DNA from: Pseudomaricurvus albidus
Lineage (GTDB): Bacteria > Pseudomonadota > Gammaproteobacteria > Pseudomonadales > Cellvibrionaceae
Length of the DNA: 64,000 nt
Reading direction: 5' to 3'
NCBI RefSeq assembly: GCF_018863235.1
Contig: NZ_JAHKRS010000001.1
Coordinates: 248,001 to 312,000 of the forward strand
The notes under the pieces are model-generated. The model had not been told where the DNA came from. It made no database searches and worked only from the letters and a program-made list of their open reading frames with translations. Below are positions 9,295 through 18,836 of this stretch, in pieces (within the stretch, counting starts at the first letter, position 1; every line of letters starts with the position of its first letter). Made by a program: the position numbers and the translations under genes.

Positions 9295-9360
9295 TAGCTT
9301 GAGATGACGCAATTGCGGGCTATGCGGCCTGGGACAGCTAACCGTGTCCGAGCGGAGCCA

Positions 9361-9603
9361 TCAGGCCTCGGTCAACGCCAAATGTTTCTCCAGCGCTTCA
9401 AAACCGCCGATGTACTCCTGACCGTAGAAAATCTGAGGTACGGTAGTCACGGTCTGACCCACGGTTTTCGACAGGTCAGCCTTGGAAATATTTTCCTCGT
9501 GGATATCCACATAGCGGAACGGCAGCTCCTTCTCTTCCAGCACCTGTTTGGCGCGACGACAGAAACCACATTGTTGATGACCAAAAATCGTGTAACGGGA
9601 CAT
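9361..9603 (-). CDS. Glutaredoxin, GrxA-like, with CGFC active site
   Basis: A small cytoplasmic thiol oxidoreductase of 80 residues that uses glutathione to reduce protein disulfides. The fold markers are YTIFGHQQCGFCRRAKQVL at the N-terminus, YVDIHEENISKADL, TVPQIFYGQEYIGGFEAL. The middle and C-terminal wording follows E. coli Grx1 (GrxA) rather than GrxC. The active site reads CGFC, not the usual CPYC; CGF is also the start of the monothiol CGFS site, but here both cysteines are kept. ATG 9603 has GGAG 7 bp upstream; the longer reading to 9657 is not needed. Confidence 0.88.
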   Translation of the reverse strand: MSRYTIFGHQQCGFCRRAKQVLEEKELPFRYVDIHEENISKADLSKTVGQTVTTVPQIFYGQEYIGGFEALEKHLALTEA

Positions 9604-9746
9604 AAGCTTTCTCCAATCCAGATGCTGTTTGATGGGTAAACAGATTACCGACCACAACCTAATTAGTGAAATTAATTGATTTTAATAGCCTGATAGCCAA
9701 AACCGCATTACGCCCGAATCCTGTCCAGCCTGCCGGCTTTGCAGAA

Positions 9747-10097
9747 TCATTCTCCCTGATAGGGCAGCCAGCGATACTGACCGAGATCAACGCAACCGGC
9801 TTCTGTGACCTCAACCCCCTCTTTTATCAGCTTTTGCTTCTGAAGCTCGAAGGCCTGGGGGTCTGTCAGGGCAATTTTGCCCGCCTTATTGATGACCCGA
9901 TGCCACGGCAGCCGGTACTTTGATGACAGGGTATGCAGCAGCCGCACCACCTGCCGCGCCGCCCGGGGGCTGCCGGCTGCGGTGGCAATATCACCGTAGG
10001 TGGCCACTGAACCCTCTGGAATCGCGCGAATCAGACGAACAACAGCCTGACTGAAAGGTGCCAGCCCCGGCAATTCTTCAGCTGCACTGGTATCCAC
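9747..10097 (-). CDS. Alkyltransferase-like protein (MGMT fold, PWHRV)
   Basis: A relative of O6-alkylguanine-DNA alkyltransferase in which the acceptor cysteine of PCHRV is replaced by tryptophan (PWHRV; W65 from the chosen start). Such ATL proteins (E. coli YbaZ group) bind O6-alkylguanine in DNA without repairing it and pass the lesion to nucleotide excision repair. The winged-helix DNA-binding segment VATYGDIATAAGSPRAARQV and the arginine finger region are present. I prefer GTG 10097, with GGAG 6 bp upstream, over GTG 10109. Cytoplasmic; convergent neighbours do not add functional context. Confidence 0.9.
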   Translation of the reverse strand: MDTSAAEELPGLAPFSQAVVRLIRAIPEGSVATYGDIATAAGSPRAARQVVRLLHTLSSKYRLPWHRVINKAGKIALTDPQAFELQKQKLIKEGVEVTEAGCVDLGQYRWLPYQGE

Positions 10098-10133
10098 GAC
10101 CCTCTCCACTCTTCATACACCCGCTGAGCATAC

Positions 10134-10162
10134 AAAAAAGCCCCGCATCAGCGAGGCTTTTT
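10134..10162 (-). terminator. Rho-independent terminator downstream of secB
   Basis: AAAAAAGCCCCGC-ATCA-GCGAGGCTTTTT: a stem of about 7 pairs with flanking A and T runs, so it can work in both directions. It lies 26 bp beyond the secB stop and most likely ends the rhodanese-grxC-secB transcript. Confidence 0.8.
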
Positions 10163-10187
10163 AAACACCAGGTTCAGTTGACCGAAC

Positions 10188-10688
10188 TCAGTTTACTGTT
10201 GCTTCACCGGCTTCGGCCTGCTGCTTGGCCTGGGCAATCGCCTGGGCGAACAGTGCGTCGAAGTTGATGGGTGGCAACATCAGGGCAGGGAAGCTGCCTT
10301 TGGTGATCACGTTGTCGATCGCTTCACGAGCATACGGGAACAGGATGTTCGGGCATACGGTGTTCAGTACCTGAGCCAGCTGCTGACCTTCAATGCCCTT
10401 AATGCCAAACAGACCCGCCTGATGTACTTCCACCAGGAACGCCGTGTCATCTTCCAGCTTAACGGTGATGGTCAGGGTCAGAACCACTTCATACAGACCA
10501 TCTTCAATCTTGTTGGTCTTGGTGTTCAGCTCCTGGTTAACCTGAGGTTTCCACTGCTTGCGGAAGGCTTCTGCCCCCATAGGCGCTTCGAAAGACAGAT
10601 CTTTCAGATAGATGCGCTGCATCGCAAATTGTTGACCTGCCTGCTCTGCGGCGCCTTCTGGAGTTTCGGTGGTTTGTTCATCAGCCAT
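10188..10688 (-). CDS. secB: Protein-export chaperone SecB
   Basis: Tetrameric cytoplasmic chaperone that keeps preproteins unfolded and hands them to SecA. Length of 166 residues and the sequence [53 protein letters not shown] and [23 protein letters not shown] match the family closely. Last gene of rhodanese-grxC-secB, the same order as in many gammaproteobacteria (E. coli yibN-grxC-secB). Confidence 0.97.
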   Translation of the reverse strand: MADEQTTETPEGAAEQAGQQFAMQRIYLKDLSFEAPMGAEAFRKQWKPQVNQELNTKTNKIEDGLYEVVLTLTITVKLEDDTAFLVEVHQAGLFGIKGIEGQQLAQVLNTVCPNILFPYAREAIDNVITKGSFPALMLPPINFDALFAQAIAQAKQQAEAGEATVN

Positions 10689-10834
10689 AGTACTGTCTTC
10701 GCTCTTTTATAATGGGGGTTAAAAATTATTGCTATTCAGGCTCACTGTGAGCCACAAGTGGAATAAGTTATGGGGGCTGCCCAAATGAAATCAACCCCAA
10801 CACAACAGATTTTACGATTTTGGCGACGGATGAG

Positions 10835-11092
10835 TTAGTCTGCTGCCAGCATCGCATCCAGATCGCCGCTGCGCTCCAGTGCCATCAACTCATCACAGCC
10901 ACCCACATGGTGCTCGCCAATCCAGATCTGCGGCACCGTGTGACGACCACTCTTGGCCATCATTTCCTGTCGCAACTCGGGATTGTTATCCACACTGATG
11001 TCCGTATAGGTCACAGCCTTGTGGTCCAGCAGCGCTTTGGCACGAACACAAAAAGGACAATAGCGGGTGGTGTAGAGGGTTACAGCGGCCAT
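10835..11092 (-). CDS. grxC: Glutaredoxin 3
   Basis: Dithiol glutaredoxin of 85 residues with active site CPFC (VTLYTTRYCPFCVRAKALL), the cis-proline loop HTVPQIWIGEHHVGG and the GrxC C-terminal helix. It reduces protein disulfides and glutathionylated proteins in the cytoplasm. Sits between the rhodanese-like gene and secB, as in E. coli. Confidence 0.95.
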   Translation of the reverse strand: MAAVTLYTTRYCPFCVRAKALLDHKAVTYTDISVDNNPELRQEMMAKSGRHTVPQIWIGEHHVGGCDELMALERSGDLDAMLAAD

Positions 11093-11118
11093 AATACTAA
11101 CTCTTCGTGAATATTCCG

Positions 11119-11529
11119 TTACTTAACCAGCGGCAAATTCTGTCCCTGCCACTCGCTGATACCGCCCTGTAAACGGCTGACATCGAAGCCTTTGGCTTTC
11201 AGGGTGCGGCCGGCAGCGCCAGCATGTTGACCCATTTTATCCACCAGCAGGATGGTTTTGCCCCTGTGGCTTTCCAGCTGCGGCAACTGCTCGGCCAGCT
11301 TGTTGTGCGGAATATTCAACGCATCGACAATATGACCGGCCTTGAATTCTTTCGCTTCACGCAGATCCACGACCACGGCTTCACCGTTGTTGATGATGCG
11401 GGTGGCGCTGTGAATCGACAGGGTAGCACCGCCCTTGCGACCCTCAGTCCAGAAATAAGCAGCTACCAGTACGGCCAGCGCACTGACCAGAATCCACTGC
11501 TCGGTGACAAAAATCAGGATATTTTCCAC
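11119..11529 (-). CDS. Membrane-anchored rhodanese-like protein (YibN-type)
   Basis: A 136-residue protein with an N-terminal membrane helix (ILIFVTEQWILVSALAVLVAAYF) and a rhodanese-homology domain (AVVVDLREAKEFKAGHIVDALNIPHNKL). In active sulfurtransferases the loop after the central strand starts with a cysteine; here it reads LLVDKMGQHAGAAGRTL with Asp at that place and no Cys, so it is probably not a catalytic sulfurtransferase. Known YibN homologues are associated with the inner membrane next to secretion genes. First gene of the secB operon. Confidence 0.88.
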   Translation of the reverse strand: MENILIFVTEQWILVSALAVLVAAYFWTEGRKGGATLSIHSATRIINNGEAVVVDLREAKEFKAGHIVDALNIPHNKLAEQLPQLESHRGKTILLVDKMGQHAGAAGRTLKAKGFDVSRLQGGISEWQGQNLPLVK

Positions 11530-11755
11530 AGAATCTCACGTCCTACACAAATTGAAATCGATAACGGCCACTCCGGCAGCCGACAAAGCGGTGAAGTATA
11601 CACGAATGACCTGTCTGGGGCAGGCACAGTCTATGCGTTCGATAGTCGTGCCCTAATGGAGTTGCCCCGGTGAAACCGGTAGAATTGGCGACTTTACAGA
11701 GCGCTGCTGCGGCAGCCTCAAGACTTCACTCACCACCGGACACTGAAATTTCGCC

Positions 11756-13303
11756 ATGACTGATGTAAAAAAACCTTTGGTACTGCTGGTTCTCGACGGC
11801 TTCGGCTACTCGGAAAACTCCAAATACAACGCCATTCAGGCGGCCAAATCCCCCGTCTGGGACAGTGTCTGGAGTGAGCGCCCACACACCCTGATTCATA
11901 CGTCAGGCATGGCTGTGGGTCTGCCAGAGGGCCAAATGGGCAACTCTGAAGTGGGCCACATGACCCTGGGCGCCGGCCGGGTGGTGTACCAGAACTTTAC
12001 CCGCATCAACAAGGCCATTGCCGATGGCGACTTTTTCACCAACCCGGTGTACGTCGACGCCGTGGACAAGGCCGTCAGCAATGGCAAGGCCGTGCATATT
12101 CTGGGACTGTTGTCGCCCGGCGGTGTTCACAGCCACGATGACCACATCAAGGCAGCGGTGGATCTGGCCGCCCAGCGCGGTGCAAAAGAAGTCTATGTAC
12201 ACGCCTTCTTGGATGGCCGTGACGTGCCGCCGCGCAGTGCCGAAAAACCTTTGCAAGAAACCGAAGACAAACTGCGCGATCTGGGCATCGGCCGCGTGGC
12301 CAGCATTATTGGCCGCTTCTTTGCGCTGGATCGCGACAATCGCTGGGACCGGGTTCAGCAAGCCTACGATCTGCTGACCAGCGGCAAAGCTGATTACCAG
12401 TCGCCTACCGCCGTTGAAGGCCTGATGGCCGCTTACGATCGCGATGAAAACGATGAATTCGTCAAGGCCACCGTCATCGCTGGCGACGGCGAAAGTGCAG
12501 CCACCGTGAACGACGGCGACACCATTCTGTTTATGAACTTCCGCCCGGACCGCGCCCGTGAAATCACCCGCGCCTTTGTCGAGGATGACTTCACCGGTTT
12601 CACCCGCAGCACCCGTCCGGCTCTGGCGGCTTACGTACAGACCACCGAATACGCCGCCGACATCGACGCCCCCATCGCCTTTCCGCCAGTCGATCTGGTG
12701 AACTCCTTCGGCGATGTCATGGCCAAGGCCGGCAAACAACAGCTGCGTATCGCCGAGACCGAAAAGTACGCCCACGTGACGTTCTTTTTCAGCGGCGGTC
12801 AGGAAGATACCTACACCGGTGAAGACCGCATTCTGATCCCTTCACCCAATGTGGACACCTACGATCAGAAACCGGAAATGAGTGCCCCGGAAGTGACCGA
12901 AAAGCTGGTGGAAGCCATCGAATCCGGTAAATACGACGCCATCATCTGTAACTACGCCAACTGCGATCAGGTCGGTCACACCGGCGACTTCGACGCGTCC
13001 GTCAAGGCCGTGGAGGCCGTCGACAGCTGTCTGGCGAAAGTCTTTGCCGCACTGGAGAAAGTGGGTGGTGAAGCGCTGGTCACCGCCGACCACGGTAACG
13101 TCGAAGAAATGTTTGATGAAACCTCCGGTCAAAAACATACGCAGCACACCACCCTGCCGGTGCCGTTTGCCTATGTGGGACCACGCCAGTTGAAGTTGAA
13201 AGACGACGGCAGCCTGGCTGACGTTGCCCCCACCATGCTGGCACTGCTGAACGTTGAGCAACCGGCGGAAATGACCGGCCACAGCCTGGTTGAACTGCCT
13301 TAA
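11756..13303 (+). CDS. gpmI: 2,3-bisphosphoglycerate-independent phosphoglycerate mutase
   Basis: Interconverts 3- and 2-phosphoglycerate in glycolysis and gluconeogenesis using two manganese ions. The 515 residues contain metal ligand D14 in [10 protein letters not shown], the phosphoserine nucleophile S64 in [11 protein letters not shown], the iPGM domain wording [18 protein letters not shown] and [11 protein letters not shown], and the C-terminal metal site [11 protein letters not shown] with [10 protein letters not shown]. Divergent from the secB operon; followed on the same strand by envC, ctpA and the yibQ homologue, the usual neighbourhood in this class. Confidence 0.97.
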   Translation: MTDVKKPLVLLVLDGFGYSENSKYNAIQAAKSPVWDSVWSERPHTLIHTSGMAVGLPEGQMGNSEVGHMTLGAGRVVYQNFTRINKAIADGDFFTNPVYVDAVDKAVSNGKAVHILGLLSPGGVHSHDDHIKAAVDLAAQRGAKEVYVHAFLDGRDVPPRSAEKPLQETEDKLRDLGIGRVASIIGRFFALDRDNRWDRVQQAYDLLTSGKADYQSPTAVEGLMAAYDRDENDEFVKATVIAGDGESAATVNDGDTILFMNFRPDRAREITRAFVEDDFTGFTRSTRPALAAYVQTTEYAADIDAPIAFPPVDLVNSFGDVMAKAGKQQLRIAETEKYAHVTFFFSGGQEDTYTGEDRILIPSPNVDTYDQKPEMSAPEVTEKLVEAIESGKYDAIICNYANCDQVGHTGDFDASVKAVEAVDSCLAKVFAALEKVGGEALVTADHGNVEEMFDETSGQKHTQHTTLPVPFAYVGPRQLKLKDDGSLADVAPTMLALLNVEQPAEMTGHSLVELP

Positions 13304-13354
13304 GCCGTACTCCCTGCTTGAGTCAGCCTCTCTGCCTGACAAAATCACCTCCCA

Positions 13355-13385
13355 TGACAGTGCGCCCATTCGGGCGCCACTGTCA
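13355..13385. repeat. Long hairpin between gpmI and envC
   Basis: TGACAGTG-CGCCC-ATTC-GGGCG-C-CACTGTCA forms a 13-pair stem with a single bulge. No T run follows, so it is either a weak terminator, an mRNA stabiliser at the gpmI 3' end or a repeated extragenic element. Confidence 0.6.
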
Positions 13386-13471
13386 CATCCTGTAGACGCC
13401 CCCATACCCACCGCCCTCGCGATCCGTTACACTGACTTTTTTTGATTTTCCGGATACGGGTAAAGCTATTT

Positions 13472-14611
13472 ATGTTGAGGCACAGCCTAATCGCTCTCTG
13501 TCTGCTGTTCGCCAGCGGCAGTTTCGCTCAATCCTCCAGCGATGAGGACTACCAGGCGAAGCTGGAAGAGCTGAAACAATCCATCGCCCAGCTCAAGTCC
13601 GAGCTCGGCAAAGTGAAATCCGACCGCGACAAATTGCAGGACGACCTGCAAAGTTCAGAAGTGGACATTGGCGCGCTGGTGAAAAAAATTGAGACGCTTC
13701 AGGGGGAGCTTGCCAGCCAAAAAAAGCAACTAGCGCAACTCAACCAGAAGCAGGATGAGTTGCAACGCGCCCGCCAGGATCAACAAACGCAGATAGCCGA
13801 GTACATCAACGCCGCCTACCGCATGGGCCAGCAAAGCCAGCTGAAACTGCTTCTGAATCAGGAGCAGCCGGAAAAGCTCGCCCGGATGTCGCGCTACTAC
13901 CGCTACTTCCTCGATGCCCGTGCCGATAAAATCGATACCTATCTCGATACACTGGCCGAGCTGGATGAAATCAAGCCCCGTATCGAAGCCCGCACCCAGG
14001 CCCTGCTCGACAACCAGCAGCAGCTCAAACAGCGCCATCAGCAGCTGACCCTGAAACAAAGCGAGCGGCAGAAGACCCTCGCCCGCCTCAGCCAGAGCAT
14101 TCAGCGCAAGGATCAGGAGCTGAAACAAAAAGCCCAGGATCAGCAGCGCCTCGAACGTCTGATTGAAGAGGTCAGTGCTGCCATTGCCAATCTGACCCTG
14201 CCCGGTGACGGCCAGCCTTTTGCCAAGCGTCGCGGCAAGATGACCATGCCTGCCAAGGGACACCTGCTGAAGAAGTTTGGCCACACCAAAGTGGCCGGCA
14301 AACTGAATTGGGAAGGGGTACTGATTGGCGCCAAGGCCGGCTCCGAGGTAACAGCTATCCACCACGGACGGGTGGTGTTCGCCGATTACCTGCGCGGTCA
14401 GGGATTACTGATGATCATCGACCACGGCGACGGCTATATGAGCCTGTACGCCCACAATCAGGCACTGCTTAAAGAGACCGGTGACTGGGTCAACAGCGGA
14501 GAGCTCATTGCCCGCGTGGGCAACAGTGGCGGTCAGACTCAGGCCGGCCTGTATTTCGAAATCCGCTTTAAAGGCAAGCCCACCAACCCGACACTGTGGT
14601 GCCGCTCATGA
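13472..14611 (+). CDS. envC: Murein hydrolase activator EnvC
   Basis: Periplasmic protein that, with FtsEX, activates amidases to split septal peptidoglycan. About 379 residues: signal peptide (LIALCLLFASGSFAQ), long coiled coil from about residue 25 to 240 (many heptads such as LEELKQSIAQLKSELGKVK), and a C-terminal LytM domain. The LytM site is degenerate as in EnvC: where active M23 enzymes have HLHFE the sequence reads GLYFEIRFKG, while WEGVLIGAKAGSEV and IIDHGDGYMSLYAHNQ are kept. ATG 13472 chosen over TTG 13442 because it directly begins the signal peptide. Confidence 0.93.
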   Translation: MLRHSLIALCLLFASGSFAQSSSDEDYQAKLEELKQSIAQLKSELGKVKSDRDKLQDDLQSSEVDIGALVKKIETLQGELASQKKQLAQLNQKQDELQRARQDQQTQIAEYINAAYRMGQQSQLKLLLNQEQPEKLARMSRYYRYFLDARADKIDTYLDTLAELDEIKPRIEARTQALLDNQQQLKQRHQQLTLKQSERQKTLARLSQSIQRKDQELKQKAQDQQRLERLIEEVSAAIANLTLPGDGQPFAKRRGKMTMPAKGHLLKKFGHTKVAGKLNWEGVLIGAKAGSEVTAIHHGRVVFADYLRGQGLLMIIDHGDGYMSLYAHNQALLKETGDWVNSGELIARVGNSGGQTQAGLYFEIRFKGKPTNPTLWCRS

Positions 14612-14886
14612 CCCTCAAACACTGCACAGCCCTTGCTGTCGCGCGGGAGCAGCGGAACTTCACCCCCGATATGGCATCCAATCCATGGCGACCAATTCAC
14701 ACTTACCAACGCCGGCGAACCGTCTACAATAAAGACAGGTGCAGCCATTAACCGACTCAGTATATATTGGTAATTCGTCATTAAATCAGCAAGTTACAGA
14801 CACCTCTCGGTCATCGTGATCAGGATCCCTCAACCGGCCCCTCCGCACCCCATGACAGAGCCTCGTCCAGCCATTTGGAGTACAAC

Positions 14887-16290
14887 ATGCCTTTAACTTC
14901 ACTCTTTCGCCCTCTGGCGCTGATGATCGCCGTCGCCAGTCTGACCAGCCCCGTGGCTCTGGCGGATGAGGCCCCCGCAGTCCCGCCAGCCCCCGAGGCC
15001 TCCAGCGCTGCGGACAGCGAGGCTCAGGGGCTGCTGCCACTGGATGACCTGCGCACCTTTACCAAGGTCTACGAACACATTCGCCAGGGCTATGTGGAAA
15101 AGGTGGAGGACAGCACCCTGCTGGAATACGCCATCAAAGGCATGCTGTCCGAACTGGACCCGCACTCGGCCTATCTCGGCGCCAGCTCGTTTGGCGACTT
15201 GCAGATGAACACCACCGGTGAATTCGGCGGTCTCGGCATTGAGGTAGGACTGGAGAACGGCTACGTACGGGTGATCTCTCCCATTGATGACACCCCGGCG
15301 GCCAAAGCCGGTGTTCAGGCCGGCGACCTGATCATCAAGCTGGATGAAAAACCCGTTAAAGGCATGAACCTCAATGACGCGGTCGACCTGATGCGCGGTC
15401 CCAAAGGCAGCAAAATCACTCTGACCATTGTCCGCGAAGGCGTTGAACAACCCTTCGATCTGGAACTGACACGCGACACCATCACGGTACAGAGCGTGCG
15501 CTCCAAGATCATTGAAGAGGGCTACGGTTACCTGCGCATTGCCCAGTTTCAGGTAAATACCGGCAAAGATACTGTCAAGGCCATCCAGAAACTGGAGAAA
15601 GAAGATCCGGATCTGAAAGGACTGATTCTGGATCTGCGCAACAATCCCGGCGGGGTTCTGCAGGCCTCGGTGGAAGTGGCGGACGCCTTTCTCGAAGACG
15701 GTCTGATTGTCTACACCGAAGGCCGTGTCAGTAATGCCGACCTGCAGTACAAAGCCAAGCCCGGTGACCTGACCCACGGCCTGCCCATCGTCGTGCTCAT
15801 CAATGACGGCTCGGCGTCGGCCTCGGAGATTGTCGCTGGCGCCCTTCAGGATCATCGACGCGCCGTAATTCTCGGGACCCAGAGCTTCGGCAAGGGCTCG
15901 GTACAGACCGTAATCCCTCTGGGTGAAGACCGTGCCATCAAGCTCACCACCGCACTCTACTTCACGCCCAACGGCCGCTCCATTCAGGCTCAGGGGATTA
16001 TCCCCGACATCGAAGTTGACCGCGCCCAGGTCACGGCTCTCAGATCCGGGGGCCTCCACGTTACTGAAGCCGACTTACAGGGCCGACTGGACAACGCCAA
16101 CGGCGGCAAGGCTCAGGACAGCAAGTCCCGCGCCGACGCCCAGCGTAAAAAAGACGATTTGTTCGCGGAAGACAATCAGGTGTTTGAGGCCCTGAATCTG
16201 TTGAAGGGACTCAACCTGTTTGGCAACCATCTGCCGCGTCCGGCCAAGACCGTTGCCGCACTGGAAGATACGGTTGCGGAAGAGGACTGA
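14887..16290 (+). CDS. Carboxyl-terminal processing protease, S41 family (CtpA-type)
   Basis: Exported serine protease that trims or degrades periplasmic proteins from the C-terminus. Signal peptide to about residue 27; PDZ domain about 105-190 (GEFGGLGIEVGLENGYVRV, AGVQAGDLIIKLDE); catalytic core with S311 in NDGSASASEIVAGAL and K336 in TQSFGKGSVQT, spaced 25 residues as in the family. Length of 467 residues fits CtpA rather than the much longer Prc. ATG 14887 has TTGGAG 6 bp upstream. Known relatives act with lipoprotein partners on peptidoglycan hydrolases, which fits the envC neighbour. Confidence 0.94.
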   Translation: MPLTSLFRPLALMIAVASLTSPVALADEAPAVPPAPEASSAADSEAQGLLPLDDLRTFTKVYEHIRQGYVEKVEDSTLLEYAIKGMLSELDPHSAYLGASSFGDLQMNTTGEFGGLGIEVGLENGYVRVISPIDDTPAAKAGVQAGDLIIKLDEKPVKGMNLNDAVDLMRGPKGSKITLTIVREGVEQPFDLELTRDTITVQSVRSKIIEEGYGYLRIAQFQVNTGKDTVKAIQKLEKEDPDLKGLILDLRNNPGGVLQASVEVADAFLEDGLIVYTEGRVSNADLQYKAKPGDLTHGLPIVVLINDGSASASEIVAGALQDHRRAVILGTQSFGKGSVQTVIPLGEDRAIKLTTALYFTPNGRSIQAQGIIPDIEVDRAQVTALRSGGLHVTEADLQGRLDNANGGKAQDSKSRADAQRKKDDLFAEDNQVFEALNLLKGLNLFGNHLPRPAKTVAALEDTVAEED

Positions 16291-16410
16291 TCTCTCAAAG
16301 TGGACGTGTGTGCTGTGCTATGATCGCCTGACACTTGCCCCAACGGTTGCGGCAATCCTGTCTGACCGGGCTGACTGACACAGCACTCACGATCAACGCG
16401 AGAGCCTCTA

Positions 16411-17388
16411 TTGAAACAACTGACCACACTATTTCTCTACACCGCTCTGGCACTGTGTCTGGCACTGTTCGGCCACTCCCTCTGGAAAGCCACACTCGGC
16501 AAGCCCGGCACACCTGAATTCAGCACCCAGCCCCGGGAACTGCCCAGCGCACGGTTCTCTCAGCCTGTGCCAGCCCAGCAAGAGCAGCTGCCCAAGCCAC
16601 CGCAACCCAAAGCATCAACCATCGAACTGCCGGAGCCTGCATCGCCCAGCGATCACAGCAGCGCCATTCAAGTTGCCATTATTATTGACGACGTGGGTTA
16701 CAGTCTGCCCTACGGCCGGGAAGCCGCCAGCCTGCCCGGCGCGTTGACTCTCGCCGTGTTGCCGCACAGCCCACACGGTGTTGAACTGGCGGATCTCGGA
16801 CATCAGCAGGGCAAGGAAATCATGCTGCACGTCCCCATGAGCACGGTTCAGCACCGCAAGCTCGACACCGGCGGTCTGACCGAAGACATGAGCCAGCAGG
16901 AATTTGAAACCACCCTGATGGACAATCTGGCCTCGATTCCCCATGTGCGGGGGCTCAACAACCACATGGGCAGCGAATTGACACAACACGCTCAACCGAT
17001 GCAGTGGCTAATGGCCACGCTGGCGCAAAAAGAATTATTTTTTATCGACAGTCGCACCAGCGCCGGGAGTGTTGCCCTGCAAACTGCGGAGGCCAACCGG
17101 GTACCCACCCGCAAGCGGGATGTGTTCCTCGACAACATTCGCACCCCCGAAGCCATCGGCCGCCAGTTCGACACCCTGATTCAACTGGCCCAACAACATG
17201 GCAGCGCCATCGCCATTGGCCACCCCTATCCGGAAACGCTCGCCTATCTCAACCAGGCTGTACCCCGGCTTTCCCGCCAGGGAATTAATCTGGTGCCAGT
17301 TTCTCGGCTCTTATCGAGGACTGGGTCACAGAAGCCATCGACTCAGGCCTCAGAGAAATTGCCTTCGCAAAACACGATCTATAATTAA
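16411..17388 (+). CDS. Divergent polysaccharide deacetylase family protein (YibQ-type)
   Basis: About 325 residues with an N-terminal membrane or signal segment (LTTLFLYTALALCLALFGH), a proline-rich linker to about residue 85, then the divergent deacetylase domain: VAIIIDDVGYSLPYGREAA, LTLAVLPHSPHGVELA, EIMLHVPMSTVQ, GLNNHMGSELTQHAQPM, FFIDSRTSAGSVALQTAE, and AIGHPYPETLAYLNQ. Presumed periplasmic hydrolase on a cell-wall or polysaccharide substrate; no member's substrate is known to me. The start is TTG with GAGAG 6 bp upstream; no closer ATG exists. Conserved partner of gpmI-envC-ctpA. Confidence 0.88.
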   Translation: MKQLTTLFLYTALALCLALFGHSLWKATLGKPGTPEFSTQPRELPSARFSQPVPAQQEQLPKPPQPKASTIELPEPASPSDHSSAIQVAIIIDDVGYSLPYGREAASLPGALTLAVLPHSPHGVELADLGHQQGKEIMLHVPMSTVQHRKLDTGGLTEDMSQQEFETTLMDNLASIPHVRGLNNHMGSELTQHAQPMQWLMATLAQKELFFIDSRTSAGSVALQTAEANRVPTRKRDVFLDNIRTPEAIGRQFDTLIQLAQQHGSAIAIGHPYPETLAYLNQAVPRLSRQGINLVPVSRLLSRTGSQKPSTQASEKLPSQNTIYN

Positions 17389-17704
17389 AATAACAATCAG
17401 GACAACGGCCAAAGGGCATCGACCCCGCCCATTTACCGGCAGCCAGTTAATACAAATGGCCAGCAAAAAGGTGTCACGAGTTGCCCCAGTTCCCGAACAG
17501 TATGATGATGGTGTTTCTTAGAGCTATCTTCGGGCAAGGAAGGCACAGAAGGGCGCTTGACCTTTACGCTTCAGGCGGTAAAGTTCCGGCATCCGTTGGC
17601 GCGTAAATGGTTTTTCAGAGTGTCACGCTCTCGCGTTGAATATTACACGCGCCAGTTTTCACAGTGGTAAGAGATTCTGTAACGGTGATATAAGGAGGTA
17701 AAAG
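17389..17704. other. 316-bp gap between yibQ homologue and the DUF6316-like gene
   Basis: No convincing gene. It holds an inverted repeat CTTTAC-N10-GTAAAG (about 17562-17583) and a smaller AGAGTG-TCA-CGCTCT hairpin about 17613-17627. A very strong Shine-Dalgarno TAAGGAGGT lies just before the next gene. A 21-codon ORF ending at 17521 has no ribosome binding site and is not called. Confidence 0.5.
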
Positions 17705-17932
17705 ATGAAGGCTTTACGTCAGGGTGAGACAGGAAGACCACCCGAAAGAAATGATCGCTTTTTCAAAAAAGACGAGTACTGGTATTACACCACCCGCGAG
17801 GGCGTCGATATCGGCCCCTTTGACAGCGAGGATGACGCCATAACCGGCTGTTCCGACTTCATTGAGTTTATTTTTACCAGTGATCCCGATTTCCCATCGA
17901 CACTGGAGCAATACGGACGCCACGTGGCATAA
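17705..17932 (+). CDS. Small conserved protein, DUF6316-like
   Basis: A 75-residue soluble protein led by a near-perfect ribosome binding site (AAGGAGG, 7 bp). The core DRFFKKDEYWYYTTREGVDIGPFDS, here split as FFKKDEYWYYTTREGVDIG and PFDSEDDAITGCSDF, matches my memory of the DUF6316 family of pseudomonad and marine gammaproteobacterial proteins. The C-terminus carries FIEFIFTSDPDF. Function unknown. It stands alone between yibQ and the his genes, convergent with hisF. Confidence 0.8.
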   Translation: MKALRQGETGRPPERNDRFFKKDEYWYYTTREGVDIGPFDSEDDAITGCSDFIEFIFTSDPDFPSTLEQYGRHVA

Positions 17933-18006
17933 AACGCCGGTTTTCACCCTGAAGTGATGATCGAGCGCTGGCTTACGCGCACCGGCCAGTCCGGCGCGCG
18001 TAACAC

Positions 18007-18780
18007 TTACAGCCTGACTTCAACACCCTGCTGCTGCATAAAGGCCTTGGCCTCGGGCACAGAGTACTCGCCGAAGTGGAAGATACTCGCCGCCAATACC
18101 GCATCGGCACGCCCCTCTTTCACACCATCCACCAGATGCTGCAGGTTACCCACACCACCCGAGGCAATCACGGGCACCGGTACCGCATCGCTGATGGCAC
18201 GGGTCACCCCCAGATCAAAACCGTTTTTGGTGCCGTCCCGATCCATGCTGGTGAGCAGAATTTCACCGGCACCATAGTCGGCCATCTTGGCGGCCCAGGC
18301 GACAGCATCAATCCCGGTGGGTTTGCGACCGCCGTGGGTAAAGATTTCCCAGCGACCGGGCTCGCCGTCGGCACTGACTCGCTTGGCATCAATCGCCACC
18401 ACAATGCACTGGGCACCGAAACGGTCTGAAGCCTGACGCACAAAATCCGGGTTGTGTACCGCCGCCGAGTTAATGCTGACTTTATCAGCACCGGCATTGA
18501 GCATGGTACGGATATCGTCGATGGTGCGAATGCCACCGCCAACCGTCAGCGGGATAAACACTTCCGATGCAATCTGCTCCACCGTGTGTACGGTGGTATC
18601 GCGGCCTTCATGGGTGGCGGTAATGTCGAGGAAAGTAATTTCATCTGCGCCCTGTTCGTTGTAGCGCTTGGCGATCTCCACCGGATCACCGGCGTCGCGT
18701 ATGCCGACAAAATTCACGCCCTTCACCACGCGACCATTGTCTACGTCGAGGCAGGGGATAATACGTTTTGCGAGAGCCAT
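18007..18780 (-). CDS. hisF: Imidazole glycerol phosphate synthase, cyclase subunit
   Basis: TIM-barrel subunit that uses ammonia from HisH to turn PRFAR into imidazole glycerol phosphate and AICAR. The 257 residues begin [21 protein letters not shown] with catalytic Asp12 and contain [14 protein letters not shown] with the second catalytic Asp, plus [20 protein letters not shown] and [17 protein letters not shown]. Partner hisH lies 56 bp upstream on the same strand. Confidence 0.97.
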   Translation of the reverse strand: MALAKRIIPCLDVDNGRVVKGVNFVGIRDAGDPVEIAKRYNEQGADEITFLDITATHEGRDTTVHTVEQIASEVFIPLTVGGGIRTIDDIRTMLNAGADKVSINSAAVHNPDFVRQASDRFGAQCIVVAIDAKRVSADGEPGRWEIFTHGGRKPTGIDAVAWAAKMADYGAGEILLTSMDRDGTKNGFDLGVTRAISDAVPVPVIASGGVGNLQHLVDGVKEGRADAVLAASIFHFGEYSVPEAKAFMQQQGVEVRL

Positions 18781-18836
18781 AACTTTGTTCCGAAAAATGG
18801 GTTCCGATTGCGGATCAGAGGACTTGGGGCAGGACG

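Noticed and set aside
11903-12775. 290-codon open frame antisense to gpmI
   Set aside because: Shadow of a conserved enzyme; no ribosome site or domain pattern.
14899-16059. 386-codon open frame antisense to ctpA
   Set aside because: Mirror of a high-GC third-position gene; ctpA carries a full PDZ and Ser-Lys catalytic core.
17457-17521. 21-codon ORF before the DUF6316-like gene
   Set aside because: No ribosome binding site and no recognisable sequence.
17975-18002. GC-rich hairpin beside the hisF stop as terminator
   Set aside because: Strong stem but no T run on either strand; function unclear, so not listed.
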